Source of the DNA: Flavobacteriales bacterium
GTDB lineage: Bacteria; Bacteroidota; Bacteroidia; Flavobacteriales_D; Parvicellaceae
NCBI GenBank assembly: GCA_018401455.1
Contig: JAGYKU010000017.1
Location: 1 to 48,165, forward strand
Direction: 5' to 3'
Length of the DNA: 48,165 bases
The position numbers and the translations under genes are program-made. The notes beneath the pieces are model-generated. The model searched no databases. It was not told where the DNA came from and saw only the letters and a program-made list of their open reading frames with translations. Numbering within the stretch: position 1 is the first letter of the stretch; each line of letters opens with the position of its first letter. Below are positions 25,679 to 35,694 of the stretch, one piece after another.

Positions 25679-25990
25679 TTAAGCCACTAAAGCTTCTTCA
25701 TATTTCTTAAGTCTTATTTCATTTTCAAATTGATATTCTCTAAACCTATCTTTCGATTCAAATAATTTAGAAGTAATAGCATCATAAATATCAAGTCCTA
25801 ATTGTGCGTATTTACCAATAATCCAATTCAATCCCGACCAATCGATAGACATTTTGGAATGGTATGATTTGTTATTTATGATGGTTTTAAAATACAACAT
25901 CATACCATCATCATTTGATTCATAAACCAATTGCTCTAATTGAACTTCTGATGCATTGTTCAATATTTGTTCTAATGTATTTGCTTCCAT
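25679..25990 (-). CDS. Small protein of unknown function upstream of the HIRAN gene
   Basis: 103 aa, no signal peptide, mixed alpha/beta. It starts with an acidic helix (MEANTLEQILNNASEVQLEQ), then strands (GMMLYFKTIINNKSYHSKM) and a charged C-terminal helix (KDRFREYQFENEIRLKKYEE). No family recognised. It is the first gene of a two-gene minus-strand unit with the HIRAN protein and is divergent from dut across 134 bp. Confidence 0.65.
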   Translation of the reverse strand: MEANTLEQILNNASEVQLEQLVYESNDDGMMLYFKTIINNKSYHSKMSIDWSGLNWIIGKYAQLGLDIYDAITSKLFESKDRFREYQFENEIRLKKYEEALVA

Positions 25991-26124
25991 TCTTTATCGT
26001 TTTATTAATTTGATACCACAAAGGTCTATCACTACAACGTAATTTATTTACGTGTGAAATCATTTTAGAAAAATGATTTTAGGGTTTCTAGGATTGCTTT
26101 ACTTTTACAAAAAATTCTATCAAA

Positions 26125-26559
26125 ATGAACGTACAAATCATAAATAACTCAAAACACGAAACACCTCACTATGCTACTGACCTTTCGGCTGGAATGGATT
26201 TAAGAGCAAACATCGATGAAAAAATAATACTTAAACCTTTGGAAAGAAAATTAATCCCTACGGGTTTAAGCATCGCCCTTCCAGATGGATACGAAGCGCA
26301 AGTGAGGCCGAGAAGTGGTTTGGCATACAAAAAAGGAATTACAGTACTTAATTCTCCAGGGACAATTGACGCAGATTATAGAGGTGATATTGGAGTGATT
26401 TTGATTAATTTATCCAACGAAGATTTTATCATCGAAGATGGAGAACGTATTGCTCAAATGGTGGTAGCACCATTTACAAAAGTAATTTGGCAAGAAGTAA
26501 ACGAACTTTCAGAATCCGAAAGAGGTACTGGAGGTTTTGGAAGTACGGGAAAAAACTAA
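26125..26559 (+). CDS. dut: dUTP diphosphatase (trimeric dUTPase)
   Basis: 144 aa. It hydrolyses dUTP to dUMP and pyrophosphate, keeping uracil out of DNA and feeding thymidylate synthesis. All five motifs are visible: motif 1 AGMDLRA, motif 2 [11 protein letters not shown], motif 3 [18 protein letters not shown], motif 4 GERIAQMVV and the C-terminal lid motif 5 [11 protein letters not shown]. Length is standard for the homotrimeric type. The repeat cluster follows 12 bp after the stop. Confidence 0.97.
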   Translation: MNVQIINNSKHETPHYATDLSAGMDLRANIDEKIILKPLERKLIPTGLSIALPDGYEAQVRPRSGLAYKKGITVLNSPGTIDADYRGDIGVILINLSNEDFIIEDGERIAQMVVAPFTKVIWQEVNELSESERGTGGFGSTGKN

Positions 26560-26894
26560 TAACAAGTTGGGTCGAAGTGACAAAAATGTTTTTGGTTGTC
26601 ATATCGACCAGCGCGGAGATATCTGAAATTTTATTTAGAATTTATGCTCTAGTTATAGACTTCTCCACAAGGTCGAAGTGACAAATTGATTTTGTGTGTC
26701 ATGTCGACCGGAGTGGAGACATCTTTAATGCGTTTAGAACTTATAATATTGACTTTTAGACTTGGCTTTGCCGAACTTCGTTTCTCCTCCGAGACTTCGG
26801 AGGTCGAAGTGACAAGGTATTTATTTGTCATTTAGTGTAAATACTTTTTAAAAAGATTACAAATACGTTTGTGAAATAAAAGCAAATCATCAAA
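26560..26894. repeat. Repeat-filled spacer with five REP/BIME-like elements
   Basis: A non-coding spacer between convergent dut and the T9SS gene. Elements lie at 26571-26585 (inverted, half copy), 26596-26624 (forward), 26657-26684 (inverted), 26697-26724 (forward) and 26782-26815 (inverted; middle hairpin CCTCCGA-GACT-TCGGAGG). They share the TTGTCA-nn-TCGACC ... GGAGA-nn-TCT core with the cluster at 18481-18709. Orientation alternates strictly along the cluster. The remaining ~70 bp up to 26894 are AT-rich with nothing recognisable. Confidence 0.8.
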
Positions 26895-29800
26895 TTATTT
26901 TTTTATCAACTTTATTTTTGATTGATTTACTGAAACATAGTAAATGCCTGCGCTAACAGTTTTTAAATCCATTGAAATCCTATTTTGCCCAATATTTCCT
27001 ATTGCATCTATTTGCTGTAAAATTTTCCCATTCATATCAAAAAGCTGAACCACTACCCTTTCATTTTTCTCTAAATTAAAATTAAGATTTACGATATCTT
27101 TTGTTGGATTTGGAAAAACAGATAAGGAAATAGTGTTGTATTCTGAAACACCAGAAGTATTATCAAAATTGACACAAATTTCATTGGTTTCTTGAAAACC
27201 AAAATTAGAACTTGAAGCTATAAGTGAAGCCAATATATTTCCGTCAGCATCATAAATGAAATAATTTCCATCTGTGGTACAAGAAGGAGCGTAGGCTGAT
27301 CCATTCATACCATCGCCATAGGAATCATAAATATTAAATTCATAACATTGATTATCTGGTAAACAAAGTTTTTCTTCTACAATTACTTCAGGGGAATTAT
27401 CAGCATAAGGACCTCCAAAAGCAACTAAAGCACCTGTTTCATCTTTTACATCCCAAGTGGTTTCGCTACCCCAACAATCCAACATAATTTCTAAATCGAT
27501 TAAAATAGCATCTGATATTGTAAATTGAGAAAGTAAAGTATCGTTATTCAAATTTCCATCTGGATTTCCATTGGGTTCTGAAGTATACACCATAAAAGTA
27601 TGATTTCCAATCCCTAAGTTTTGAGAAGGTAAAGTGACTTGCTCTGATTGATAACTTGGCAAAGCGCCTTGCCATTGTATAGTATTGACAGCACCTCCAT
27701 TGAAAACATAATTGATATTCACTGAAAAAAGTGTGTCCACACCAGAATTAATCAATTTAAACGCTGCGACCACATCCGGTTCACAAAGTGTTCCAAATAC
27801 ATTTTCCAAATTGGTCAACCCTGCATCGTTAGGAATTGTGGAAGCTTCAAATGTTCCAGATTGCCAAACACCTCTTCCATAAGTTCCTGCTCTTATGATG
27901 CTAGCGCTTTCGATAATTTCTAAATCATTCACTATTACATTGGGAAGATTATCCATAAATGGAATCCAATTGTTGTTCATAGAATTATTGGTGTAATAAA
28001 CGCCAACATCTGTTCCAATATAAATACCTCCATCACTCCCATTTTCATATTTTACAATATGTGTTGGAATATTCGGAAGATTTCCTGAAATATTACTCCA
28101 AGTTTGTCCCCCATCATTACTATATACAACTTTATTTCCTGCAGAAGCGCCACCTATAGTAAGCCAGATTTCATCTTCGTTGTTTGGATTGACTTCAATA
28201 GATGTGATTACAAAACTTGAAAAAGTTACCGCCCCAATATTATTTGTAATATCAGTGAAAGTACTTCCATTATTTGTCGTTTTATAAATTTGATTGTTCG
28301 TGGCAACAAGAATAACATCTGAATTTCCTTCAAAAATCTCTAGTTGTCGTAAGTTAGCAGGAAAATTAAAATTTGATAAAACTACCCAATCATTTGCCTG
28401 AGTATATTCATACAGTTCGCTATACCCCGCTACTATTCGGTTTTGGTTTGGATCAATTTGCATTGGAGTAACCCAGACTCCATTTTCTGGACTCCCAAGG
28501 CCAGAAAGATTTGTTCCTCCATCAGTAGTTTGATAAAGATCTCCAAATTGAATCATACCATATATATTGTTAGAATTGTTGGGGTCGATAGCACTTTCCA
28601 TTCCATCTGCACCATAATATACTTTCCAAGTGTTGTTGGTATAAGCATATCCTCCATTATCTTGTAATCCACCAGCTATTGTTGTTGGGTCGTTTTGTGA
28701 AACTGCAATCGTATAAAATTGACCAATTTGAAGTCCACTATTATATTCTTCAAATGAAATTCCATCGTTTTCCGAACGGTAAACACCACCATCACTACCG
28801 CAATACAATGAACCATTGTGGTAGTGCAGATAATGAATATCTGCGTGTGTATAGGTAGGAGAACCTGGATCAGACCAACTATTTACTTGGGAGAATGAAT
28901 TTCCTCCATTTGTAGATTTCCAAACATTTAAAACTCCAGTAAAAACCATTTCAGGATTCGTTGGAGACACGCACATCGCTAAATCAAACCAGGCTTGTCC
29001 ACTTTGATCAAAAATATCATCATTACTGTATCTTAGAGTAAACGATGCCCCAGAATTTGTAGAACGATATAATCCTTGCATTTCATAATCTTCATCAGCA
29101 CTTAAAATATATACATATTCATCATCAGCAGGAGTTACACCGATTACAATTCTTCCACCCGTAGATGGCAATCCAGTTGCTGTACTAAAAGAATTTCCTC
29201 CATCATTACTGTAATAAAAAACACTTGGTGAAGCAGCATAAATTGTATTCGATTGATTAGGCTTTATTGCAATATCTTTGATGTTTTGAGGTAGTATATT
29301 TGTCCAAGTGTTACCTCCATTAGTTGATTTCCACATTCCAGATGAAGAACCAACATAAACCGTATTGTTGTCTAATGGATCTAAAAGAACTCTGTGCGTT
29401 TGTCCGCTGATGTTACCTGTTGGATTCCAAGTTTGTCCGCCATCTAATGTTTTCCAAACACCTATGCTGTATGTATCTCCCCCATCTGCATCACCTGTTG
29501 AGATGTAAATAACATCCGAATCGGTAGGGTCAACTGCAATACCTGAAATTCCAATTGCAGAAAAATAATCTGTAAGTGGCGTCCAAGTACTTCCATCATC
29601 AATAGATTTCCATAACCCCCCTGCAGGAGCACCAGCATAAATAATTTGTGGATTATTTGGGTCTGAAACAACCACATTAATCCTTCCTTGACCTGGAGAC
29701 CAAGAGGAAGTGTAAGTATAATCAAAAGGGCCAATCGGAATCCAATCACCATTTACCGACCTTGATTTTTCTAACCCTGAATTCTGATATACCCTCATAA

Positions 29801-30086
29801 ATTCATTAAATTCTTGATAGATGCTTTCGTAAGAAGCAAAAGTTCCATCTGGATTTAATCGCGTTTCCCAAAAATGTGCCCATCTGTGATATTGCTTGAA
29901 ACCAAATCCTTTTTTGTAAGGTTTGTTTTCCCATTCTTTTTCGAATGCTTCTTTTACTTCCTCCAAAGTTTTATTGGGGTCATCTTTTAGCATCAAGTAT
30001 TCCCAAGTGTTGGATTGTGAGAATAATTGTGTAGGAAAAATTAGAACTACTAATAATATGAGTTTTAAAAAGAAGGAATTTGACAT
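26895..30086 (-). CDS. T9SS-secreted sortilin/BNR-type propeller protein (type A sorting domain)
   Basis: 1063 aa with a signal peptide (MSNSFFLKLILLVVLIFPTQ). Residues about 110-760 are full of Asp-box/BNR-like repeats as in sortilin-type propellers, for example SIDDGSTWTPLTDY, YSNDGGNSF, STNGGNTWTNI and YSNDGGQTWSNISG, ending GRGVWQSG. Beta-sandwich domains follow (about 780-960), including a region with CYEFNIYDSYGDGMNG that recurs in secreted Bacteroidota proteins. The last ~80 residues are a type A sorting domain (LSVFPNPTKDIVNL, then VSAGIYYVSV, ending SKIKLIKK). It is predicted to be secreted through T9SS. Enzymatic activity is not indicated; a glycan- or protein-binding propeller is plausible. 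It lies in line with the MFS gene upstream on the same strand. Confidence 0.88.
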   Translation of the reverse strand: MSNSFFLKLILLVVLIFPTQLFSQSNTWEYLMLKDDPNKTLEEVKEAFEKEWENKPYKKGFGFKQYHRWAHFWETRLNPDGTFASYESIYQEFNEFMRVYQNSGLEKSRSVNGDWIPIGPFDYTYTSSWSPGQGRINVVVSDPNNPQIIYAGAPAGGLWKSIDDGSTWTPLTDYFSAIGISGIAVDPTDSDVIYISTGDADGGDTYSIGVWKTLDGGQTWNPTGNISGQTHRVLLDPLDNNTVYVGSSSGMWKSTNGGNTWTNILPQNIKDIAIKPNQSNTIYAASPSVFYYSNDGGNSFSTATGLPSTGGRIVIGVTPADDEYVYILSADEDYEMQGLYRSTNSGASFTLRYSNDDIFDQSGQAWFDLAMCVSPTNPEMVFTGVLNVWKSTNGGNSFSQVNSWSDPGSPTYTHADIHYLHYHNGSLYCGSDGGVYRSENDGISFEEYNSGLQIGQFYTIAVSQNDPTTIAGGLQDNGGYAYTNNTWKVYYGADGMESAIDPNNSNNIYGMIQFGDLYQTTDGGTNLSGLGSPENGVWVTPMQIDPNQNRIVAGYSELYEYTQANDWVVLSNFNFPANLRQLEIFEGNSDVILVATNNQIYKTTNNGSTFTDITNNIGAVTFSSFVITSIEVNPNNEDEIWLTIGGASAGNKVVYSNDGGQTWSNISGNLPNIPTHIVKYENGSDGGIYIGTDVGVYYTNNSMNNNWIPFMDNLPNVIVNDLEIIESASIIRAGTYGRGVWQSGTFEASTIPNDAGLTNLENVFGTLCEPDVVAAFKLINSGVDTLFSVNINYVFNGGAVNTIQWQGALPSYQSEQVTLPSQNLGIGNHTFMVYTSEPNGNPDGNLNNDTLLSQFTISDAILIDLEIMLDCWGSETTWDVKDETGALVAFGGPYADNSPEVIVEEKLCLPDNQCYEFNIYDSYGDGMNGSAYAPSCTTDGNYFIYDADGNILASLIASSSNFGFQETNEICVNFDNTSGVSEYNTISLSVFPNPTKDIVNLNFNLEKNERVVVQLFDMNGKILQQIDAIGNIGQNRISMDLKTVSAGIYYVSVNQSKIKLIKK

Positions 30087-30105
30087 ATCGCATTGGATTT
30101 ATTTT

Positions 30106-30113
30106 CAAATATA
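30106..30113 (-). promoter_or_regulatory. Probable -7 box of the propeller T9SS gene
   Basis: On the minus strand TATATTTG matches TAnnTTTG exactly, 19 nt before the ATG at 30086. The upstream TTG element is not clear (TGG instead), so only half of the promoter is supported. Confidence 0.4.
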
Positions 30114-30190
30114 TTGAAAATTATGGTTACTTACCATATATTTATAATTCGGATATTGGAATGCTAAAAAAATGATTTAATGAAACGATT

Positions 30191-31399
30191 TTAAATTTGC
30201 TCTGGCATACGGAATTTAATTATGAGTGAAGAAATAATGGTCAATCCGCCAATTAAAAATATTGCATATTCTACTCCAAACAAGTCTGCTGTAATTCCAG
30301 AAATTACGGCTCCAAAGGCATATCCCAAATCTCTCCAAAGGCGAAATGTCCCAATGCTTTCTGCCCGTTGTTTGGGGCTAGTGGCTTGAGCAATAGTTGA
30401 AAGAAAAGTAGGATAAACCAATGCTGTTCCTAAACCTAAAATTGCCGATATAGAAGCCAACACATAAAAGTCACCACTGAATGGAATCAGTAAAATGGCG
30501 AAACCTTGCAATAACATTCCCCAAAATAACATTGCTTTTTTGGAATAATGGTCTGACATTTTTCCAGTAAATAGTTGCCCAACTCCCCAAACTGTGGGAT
30601 AAATAGCTGTAATGATTCCGATATTTTCATTATTGAAGTTCAACGACAATAGAATTATTGGAAGCAAACCCCATATCATTCCATCATTAAGGTTATTTAT
30701 AAGACCTGCTTGTGTCACAGAACTTAAGGTTTTATTTTTGAAGGTCGTTTCTAAAAACACATTATCAAGTTGAGCAGTGTTGTCTATTGTACTTTCTTTA
30801 TTTACAAAGACTCTAGTATCTTTCACCCACAAAGCAGTCAAAATAAAACCAAAGATTGAAATAAATATCCCAATATAAAATGGATATGGTGTAACACCGA
30901 AGTTGTTGGCAATATAGCCAGTTAAAAATGCAACAATACCAACAGCAAAATAACCAGCAAATTCATTTAGTCCCATAGCAAAACCTCTGTCTTTTTCACC
31001 TACTAAATCAATTTTCATTACTACTGTACTACTCCAAGTCAACCCTTGACTAACACCCAAAAGAACATTTGCGAAAATCACAAAACTCCAATTAGGGGCA
31101 TAAATCAGCATAAATGGAATTGGAATAGCAATTAACCAACCTATTAGTAAGAGGTTTTTACGTCCAAACTTATTAGCAAGTCTTCCAGTATAGTAGTTTG
31201 CAATAGCTTTGGAAATTCCAAATGCTGTAATGAAAGAAAGTATAGCTGTTTTTGAAGCAACTCCAAACTCAATTTCAGCAAATTGAGGAAAAATAGACCT
31301 TTCCATTCCTATCATCCCTCCTACAAAAGCGTTTACAATAACTAAAAGTGTAAACTGCTTCCAATTTTCTTTCAATCCGAGTTTAATATTATCTGTCAT
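30191..31399 (-). CDS. MFS transporter
   Basis: 402 aa with about twelve hydrophobic segments. The loop after segment 2 has the major-facilitator motif A form GRLANKFGRKNLLL, and the equivalent loop in the second half is GKMSDHYSKKAML. A long central loop of about 35 residues lies at about 200-235. It probably exports or imports a small solute by ion coupling; drug efflux is a common role, but the substrate is not visible. Its own promoter is at 31415-31442. Confidence 0.88.
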   Translation of the reverse strand: MTDNIKLGLKENWKQFTLLVIVNAFVGGMIGMERSIFPQFAEIEFGVASKTAILSFITAFGISKAIANYYTGRLANKFGRKNLLLIGWLIAIPIPFMLIYAPNWSFVIFANVLLGVSQGLTWSSTVVMKIDLVGEKDRGFAMGLNEFAGYFAVGIVAFLTGYIANNFGVTPYPFYIGIFISIFGFILTALWVKDTRVFVNKESTIDNTAQLDNVFLETTFKNKTLSSVTQAGLINNLNDGMIWGLLPIILLSLNFNNENIGIITAIYPTVWGVGQLFTGKMSDHYSKKAMLFWGMLLQGFAILLIPFSGDFYVLASISAILGLGTALVYPTFLSTIAQATSPKQRAESIGTFRLWRDLGYAFGAVISGITADLFGVEYAIFLIGGLTIISSLIIKFRMPEQI

Positions 31400-31414
31400 T
31401 AAAATTTAAAATGG

Positions 31415-31442
31415 CAAAGATAGATTGAAGATTCTTTGCAAA
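31415..31442 (-). promoter_or_regulatory. Promoter of the MFS gene
   Basis: On the minus strand: TTTG (complement of 31439-31442), a 16-bp spacer, then TATCTTTG (complement of 31415-31422), 15 nt before the ATG at 31399. The spacer is one base shorter than usual. Confidence 0.55.
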
Positions 31443-31472
31443 CCGTAACTAAAATTACAATTGAAATTTATA

Positions 31473-34151
31473 TTACTTACTTATTTCCCCTGTATTATCA
31501 AAAATATGAATAAAACCAGTTAAGTCTATAGTTTCAATTCCTGAAAGTCGAATGGTATTTACAGAGCACAAATAATAATAAACTCCATCTGATACAGGCT
31601 CTCCTGACTCTCTATGTCTTCCATCCCAATTGAAATAAGGGTCTTTAGTAGCATAAACCACTTGCCCCCATCTATTATAAACTTCTAAATTGATACTCTC
31701 TATTTGTCGAATAGGAAGCAATGCCATAAACAAATCGTTGTCGCCATCTCCATTCGGTGTAAAAACATTCGGTAAAGAAAATAGTGGGCAATTATCAAAA
31801 CAAACAAAATTACTACTGTCACTTTCATTGTTGTATTGAATAGAATCAAATGCAGTAACGGAATAGCATCCTGCTACTGAACCATTCAAAGAATGTATAT
31901 ATGTGGTATCAAACTGACTGTCAAAAGTTGCAATAAGTGACATCGTATCTCCTTCTACAGATGTAAAATATAAATTATAGGAAACTACATCATCTGCACA
32001 ATCATTATTCGGATTTGTCCAAGTTAGAATGTTCTCTCCAATTTCACAATCGCCTTCCAAACTCAATACTGGAGGACAAGGAGGTGTAAAGTCAAATGGT
32101 GATTCACAAACTCTTTGACTTAGGTTTTCTATTGGATTGATGATACTTGGATTAGAATAATAACCTATGCTTTTTACGTAATAACAATATTCTGCTCCGT
32201 TTACCAGTCCAGTATCTAAATAACTTTTGATTGTAGAAGTGCCTATTAAACTAAAAGGACCTGAGGCGTTTGAAGCTCTATAAATTTCGTAATCAGTATT
32301 GATCCAAGGAACGTTTTCAGTCCATTTTAATAATATGACATTGTCATTGGGTGTAGTTGTTAGAAAAATTGAACTCCCTGAATTACTTGTCCCTACCAAA
32401 CTGTCAGCCCCATTGAAAGTGTAATACAATTCTACTCTATAATAGTGTTGAGTACTTTCTGTATTTATGCCTAAATCATTGATGATAGTATCTGTTTGAT
32501 AAAGTAAGTTTTGAGATGCTGTTTGTCCAATATAAGTATTAAGCGTAATGTTGTTAAATCCTCTGTAAACTTTATAATGATAAGGCCCAGGGAATTGATT
32601 GGTATCTAATTCTGTTGGCTTTGACCACATAACAGAGTCGATTCCATTTACAACATCTGTTTCATTTACTGTGACGTGGGTAAGAATTGGAACTTCTTTC
32701 TTTAAATTAGCACAAGAAGTATCTGAAGGACAACTTTCCACTTGGTTGATGTTGTAAAAAGCGGTAATTATATAACAATAATCTATCCCTAAAGATAAAC
32801 TAGAATTATCAAAGAATGTAGTAGTAGTATTGCCAAATACTGTCCCGATTTTAGTAAATCCAACTCCTATTGGATTTGGATTATCACAGCAATCTGGCAT
32901 AGTGAAATTTGGATTTGTAGTTCTGTAAATATGATATCCTTCTGTATTGGGACAAGTTGATTGATTCCAAGTAACATTCACTCCGTTTCCAAAAGGATTG
33001 GCAGAAACTCCGATTACTTTTGGCGGAATGATTTTAATAATTGTCTGACTATAATTACTAAAGACTGGATTCCCATTGTCTTGAACAGCAAATAAAACTT
33101 GATAATTTCCTGGTTTGATATGATTGCAAGTTGTATTCCAATTAAAATTACTTGTAGCAGTTCCAAAACCTGTTACATTAGGAAAAGTAGCCGCGTTTGA
33201 CCCAACTGTGAAAGGATTTCCAGAAGCACTTAGAGAAACATTATTTCCATCAACATCATTTGTTGTAACATTAAAATTGATGTTTTCACCTGCCACTACA
33301 CATATTTCAGGAGGAGAAGAAATAGTAGGTGGTGTATTGTTGCAATTTCCCATAACCGTCAATTGCACATCTCTAATTACATAGCCAACATATATTCCAT
33401 TTCTCCATTCGTTGATTCTAATTGTAAAATTATATTCCCCAATCATTGTAGGAGCATCCCAACAAAAAGTTCCAGAAAGTGGGTCTATACTTACACTTCC
33501 TCCACCCACATCTTGAGGAAATTGATAGGTAGTAGGAATACCCATTGAAACAACAATTCCATTATTATCAGTTGTCAAAGGTGCAACCAATTCATAACTC
33601 AAACTGTCATTATCAGGATCAACCGCTTGAGGATTGTAGCAATATATCTTACCAACACAAGCGATAGCAGGACAAGGGCATTCATCAAATTGTACAGAAT
33701 TGTTATTATTTCCAGCAAAAGGAGAAATCACCAATTCAGACTTTAATGCAAATATTTCTGTATCTGAATTTCCTCCTTTAATGTTTAGAATATTAGCATT
33801 TCTATTAGGGTCGGTCATTGTAATGGTATATGTACCTGCAGAGGAGTAGGTGTGTATTCCTTTGTAAGTATTTACTTGATGACTTAATATTTGAGGATCA
33901 GTTTGTGTTCTTACTAATGTATCAATAACACCATCTCCATAATCTATATATAGTTCATTTCTATCAGCTTGTGCTTGAGGTCCTACATCAGTACAAGTAG
34001 TAATCGTAAACTCATAAGTATTTCCCCCCAAATGCAAATAGGTGATTTCCCCTCCTCTATTATGGGAAGCCAAAATAGAAACAGGAATTAAAAAAAGAAA
34101 TATGAGTAAATTTTTTATCAAAATATTTTTTTTGTAATAAAATCCAAACAC
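31473..34151 (-). CDS. T9SS-secreted giant protein with gliding-associated (type B) C-terminal domain
   Basis: 892 aa from a GTG at 34151; a TTG at 34121 would give a cleaner signal peptide (LIKNLLIFLFLIPVSILA) and may be the true start. The mature N-terminus begins with SHNRGGEITYLHLGGNTYEF, seen in many Bacteroidota surface proteins. The middle is a chain of beta domains: PKD/cadherin-like (about 90-390), then fibronectin III-like units with SVMWSKPTELD, VLLKWTENVP and ENILTWTNPNN. The last ~95 residues are a gliding-motility-associated C-terminal domain (LPNVFTPNGDGDNDLF, then EVYNRWGQVVY, WDGRHRESGEPVSDGVYYY), the type B signal for T9SS export. Likely a large surface adhesin or a glycan-binding protein. 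Confidence 0.88.
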   Translation of the reverse strand: MFGFYYKKNILIKNLLIFLFLIPVSILASHNRGGEITYLHLGGNTYEFTITTCTDVGPQAQADRNELYIDYGDGVIDTLVRTQTDPQILSHQVNTYKGIHTYSSAGTYTITMTDPNRNANILNIKGGNSDTEIFALKSELVISPFAGNNNNSVQFDECPCPAIACVGKIYCYNPQAVDPDNDSLSYELVAPLTTDNNGIVVSMGIPTTYQFPQDVGGGSVSIDPLSGTFCWDAPTMIGEYNFTIRINEWRNGIYVGYVIRDVQLTVMGNCNNTPPTISSPPEICVVAGENINFNVTTNDVDGNNVSLSASGNPFTVGSNAATFPNVTGFGTATSNFNWNTTCNHIKPGNYQVLFAVQDNGNPVFSNYSQTIIKIIPPKVIGVSANPFGNGVNVTWNQSTCPNTEGYHIYRTTNPNFTMPDCCDNPNPIGVGFTKIGTVFGNTTTTFFDNSSLSLGIDYCYIITAFYNINQVESCPSDTSCANLKKEVPILTHVTVNETDVVNGIDSVMWSKPTELDTNQFPGPYHYKVYRGFNNITLNTYIGQTASQNLLYQTDTIINDLGINTESTQHYYRVELYYTFNGADSLVGTSNSGSSIFLTTTPNDNVILLKWTENVPWINTDYEIYRASNASGPFSLIGTSTIKSYLDTGLVNGAEYCYYVKSIGYYSNPSIINPIENLSQRVCESPFDFTPPCPPVLSLEGDCEIGENILTWTNPNNDCADDVVSYNLYFTSVEGDTMSLIATFDSQFDTTYIHSLNGSVAGCYSVTAFDSIQYNNESDSSNFVCFDNCPLFSLPNVFTPNGDGDNDLFMALLPIRQIESINLEVYNRWGQVVYATKDPYFNWDGRHRESGEPVSDGVYYYLCSVNTIRLSGIETIDLTGFIHIFDNTGEISK

Positions 34152-34243
34152 TAAATTACTAAAAATGTTGCGATAACACAGATTATTTTAACATTAATTA
34201 TTAAAATGACGAAAAAATACAGTCAAAGGTTCGCGATAAAATG

Positions 34244-34251
34244 TAATTTTG
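34244..34251 (+). promoter_or_regulatory. Probable -7 box before the aminopeptidase gene
   Basis: TAATTTTG matches TAnnTTTG exactly and lies 16 nt before the ATG at 34268. No clear TTG is found 17-23 bp upstream. Confidence 0.35.
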
Positions 34252-34267
34252 GAAAAAATTGAATCAA

Positions 34268-35680
34268 ATGTCCAAAAAAAATAAAACTCAAAACCATCAA
34301 GTAATAGTAATTGAAAACACAAAATCTATTGCTGAATTGCCTTTTTCTAAAGAAATTTTAGAACTCATAAAAAATGATGTTAAATCGAATAGCGATGTTT
34401 TTGAAATCAATGAATTAAATGTTTTAACTTTTGTAGTGCTTGTTTCTAAAAAACAAGATTATGCTTCAAAAGAAAAAGTAAGACAAACTGGTGCTAAAAT
34501 AACAGCAAGGCTCAACACTTTAAAAGCAGAAAGTGTATTGATCTCTGCTTTTACTAAAAATGATAATGCCTTATTATTAGTAGAAGGAATGGCATTGAGC
34601 AATTACCAATTTTTGAAATATTTTTCCAATAAGAAAGAAAAAGCAAATTCTTTACAAAATATTTTTGTGAAAGAAGACAATATTAGTTCTGCTAAAACAG
34701 AAGAACTTTGGATAACTATCGAAGCAAACAATATTGCAAGAGATTTGGTAAACGAACCCGTTTCTTACCTTAATGCTCCAAAATTTTCTGAAGAAATTGA
34801 ACACTTAGGCAAAGAAGCAGGATTTAATGTGGAAGTTTTAGATCAACTGAAAATCGAATCGCTTAAAATGGGTGGTTTACTTTCCATAAATCAAGGGAGT
34901 ATTGATGTATGTACATTCAATATATTGGAATATAAAGCTCCGAAAGCAAAAAACAAAAAACCTATTGTTTTAGTTGGAAAAGGTGTAGTGTATGATACTG
35001 GTGGTTTGAGTTTGAAACCTACTGCAAATTCAATGGATATTATGAAGTGCGATATGGGTGGTGCAGCTACTGTTGTTGCAGCGATGTACGCTATCGCAAA
35101 AGCAAAGTTGAATGTTCATATAGTAGGTTTAATTCCTGCTACAGACAATAGACCTGGAGGAAATGCTGTTGCTCCCGGAGATGTGGTAAAAATGTACGAT
35201 GGAACAACCGTTGAGGTTATGAATACGGATGCAGAAGGAAGAAAGATATTAGCAGACGCTTTGACTTATGCTAAAAAATATAAACCAGAGTTGGTAATTG
35301 ATTTTGCTACGCTTACAGGTTCTGCTGTAAGAGCCATTGGAACTTATGCTTCAGTAATGATGGGAACTGCGGATGATGAAACATTCGAGCAAATCGCTCA
35401 TTCTGGATACGAAACACATGAGAGAATGGTGCAATTTCCTTTTTATGAAGATTATGCCGAAGAAATTAAATCTCCAATCGCTGATTTAAAAAATATTGGA
35501 AGCGCTGAAGGTGGCGCCATCACAGCAGGGAAGTTTTTAGAACATTTTACAGATTACCCTTGGATTCATGTTGATATTGCTGGTCCTGCATGGGCAAACG
35601 CTTCTAAAGGATATATTACCAAAGGCGGTACTGGAGTGGGAGTTCGATTGTTATTTGATTTTATCAAAAACAATTATTAA
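34268..35680 (+). CDS. Leucyl aminopeptidase (M17 family)
   Basis: 470 aa from the ATG at 34268; an upstream TTG at 34259 adds three residues and sits closer to the promoter box. The M17 catalytic domain is intact: GKGVVYDTGGLSLKP at about residue 236 (active-site Lys and metal ligands), MDIMKCDMGGAATVV, and the signature NTDAEGRKILADAL at about 318. The N-terminal ~170 residues are the divergent regulatory domain. It removes N-terminal amino acids from peptides in the cytoplasm using two metal ions. pdxA follows 14 bp downstream. Confidence 0.93.
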   Translation: MSKKNKTQNHQVIVIENTKSIAELPFSKEILELIKNDVKSNSDVFEINELNVLTFVVLVSKKQDYASKEKVRQTGAKITARLNTLKAESVLISAFTKNDNALLLVEGMALSNYQFLKYFSNKKEKANSLQNIFVKEDNISSAKTEELWITIEANNIARDLVNEPVSYLNAPKFSEEIEHLGKEAGFNVEVLDQLKIESLKMGGLLSINQGSIDVCTFNILEYKAPKAKNKKPIVLVGKGVVYDTGGLSLKPTANSMDIMKCDMGGAATVVAAMYAIAKAKLNVHIVGLIPATDNRPGGNAVAPGDVVKMYDGTTVEVMNTDAEGRKILADALTYAKKYKPELVIDFATLTGSAVRAIGTYASVMMGTADDETFEQIAHSGYETHERMVQFPFYEDYAEEIKSPIADLKNIGSAEGGAITAGKFLEHFTDYPWIHVDIAGPAWANASKGYITKGGTGVGVRLLFDFIKNNY

Positions 35681-35694
35681 GAATATTTGAAATA

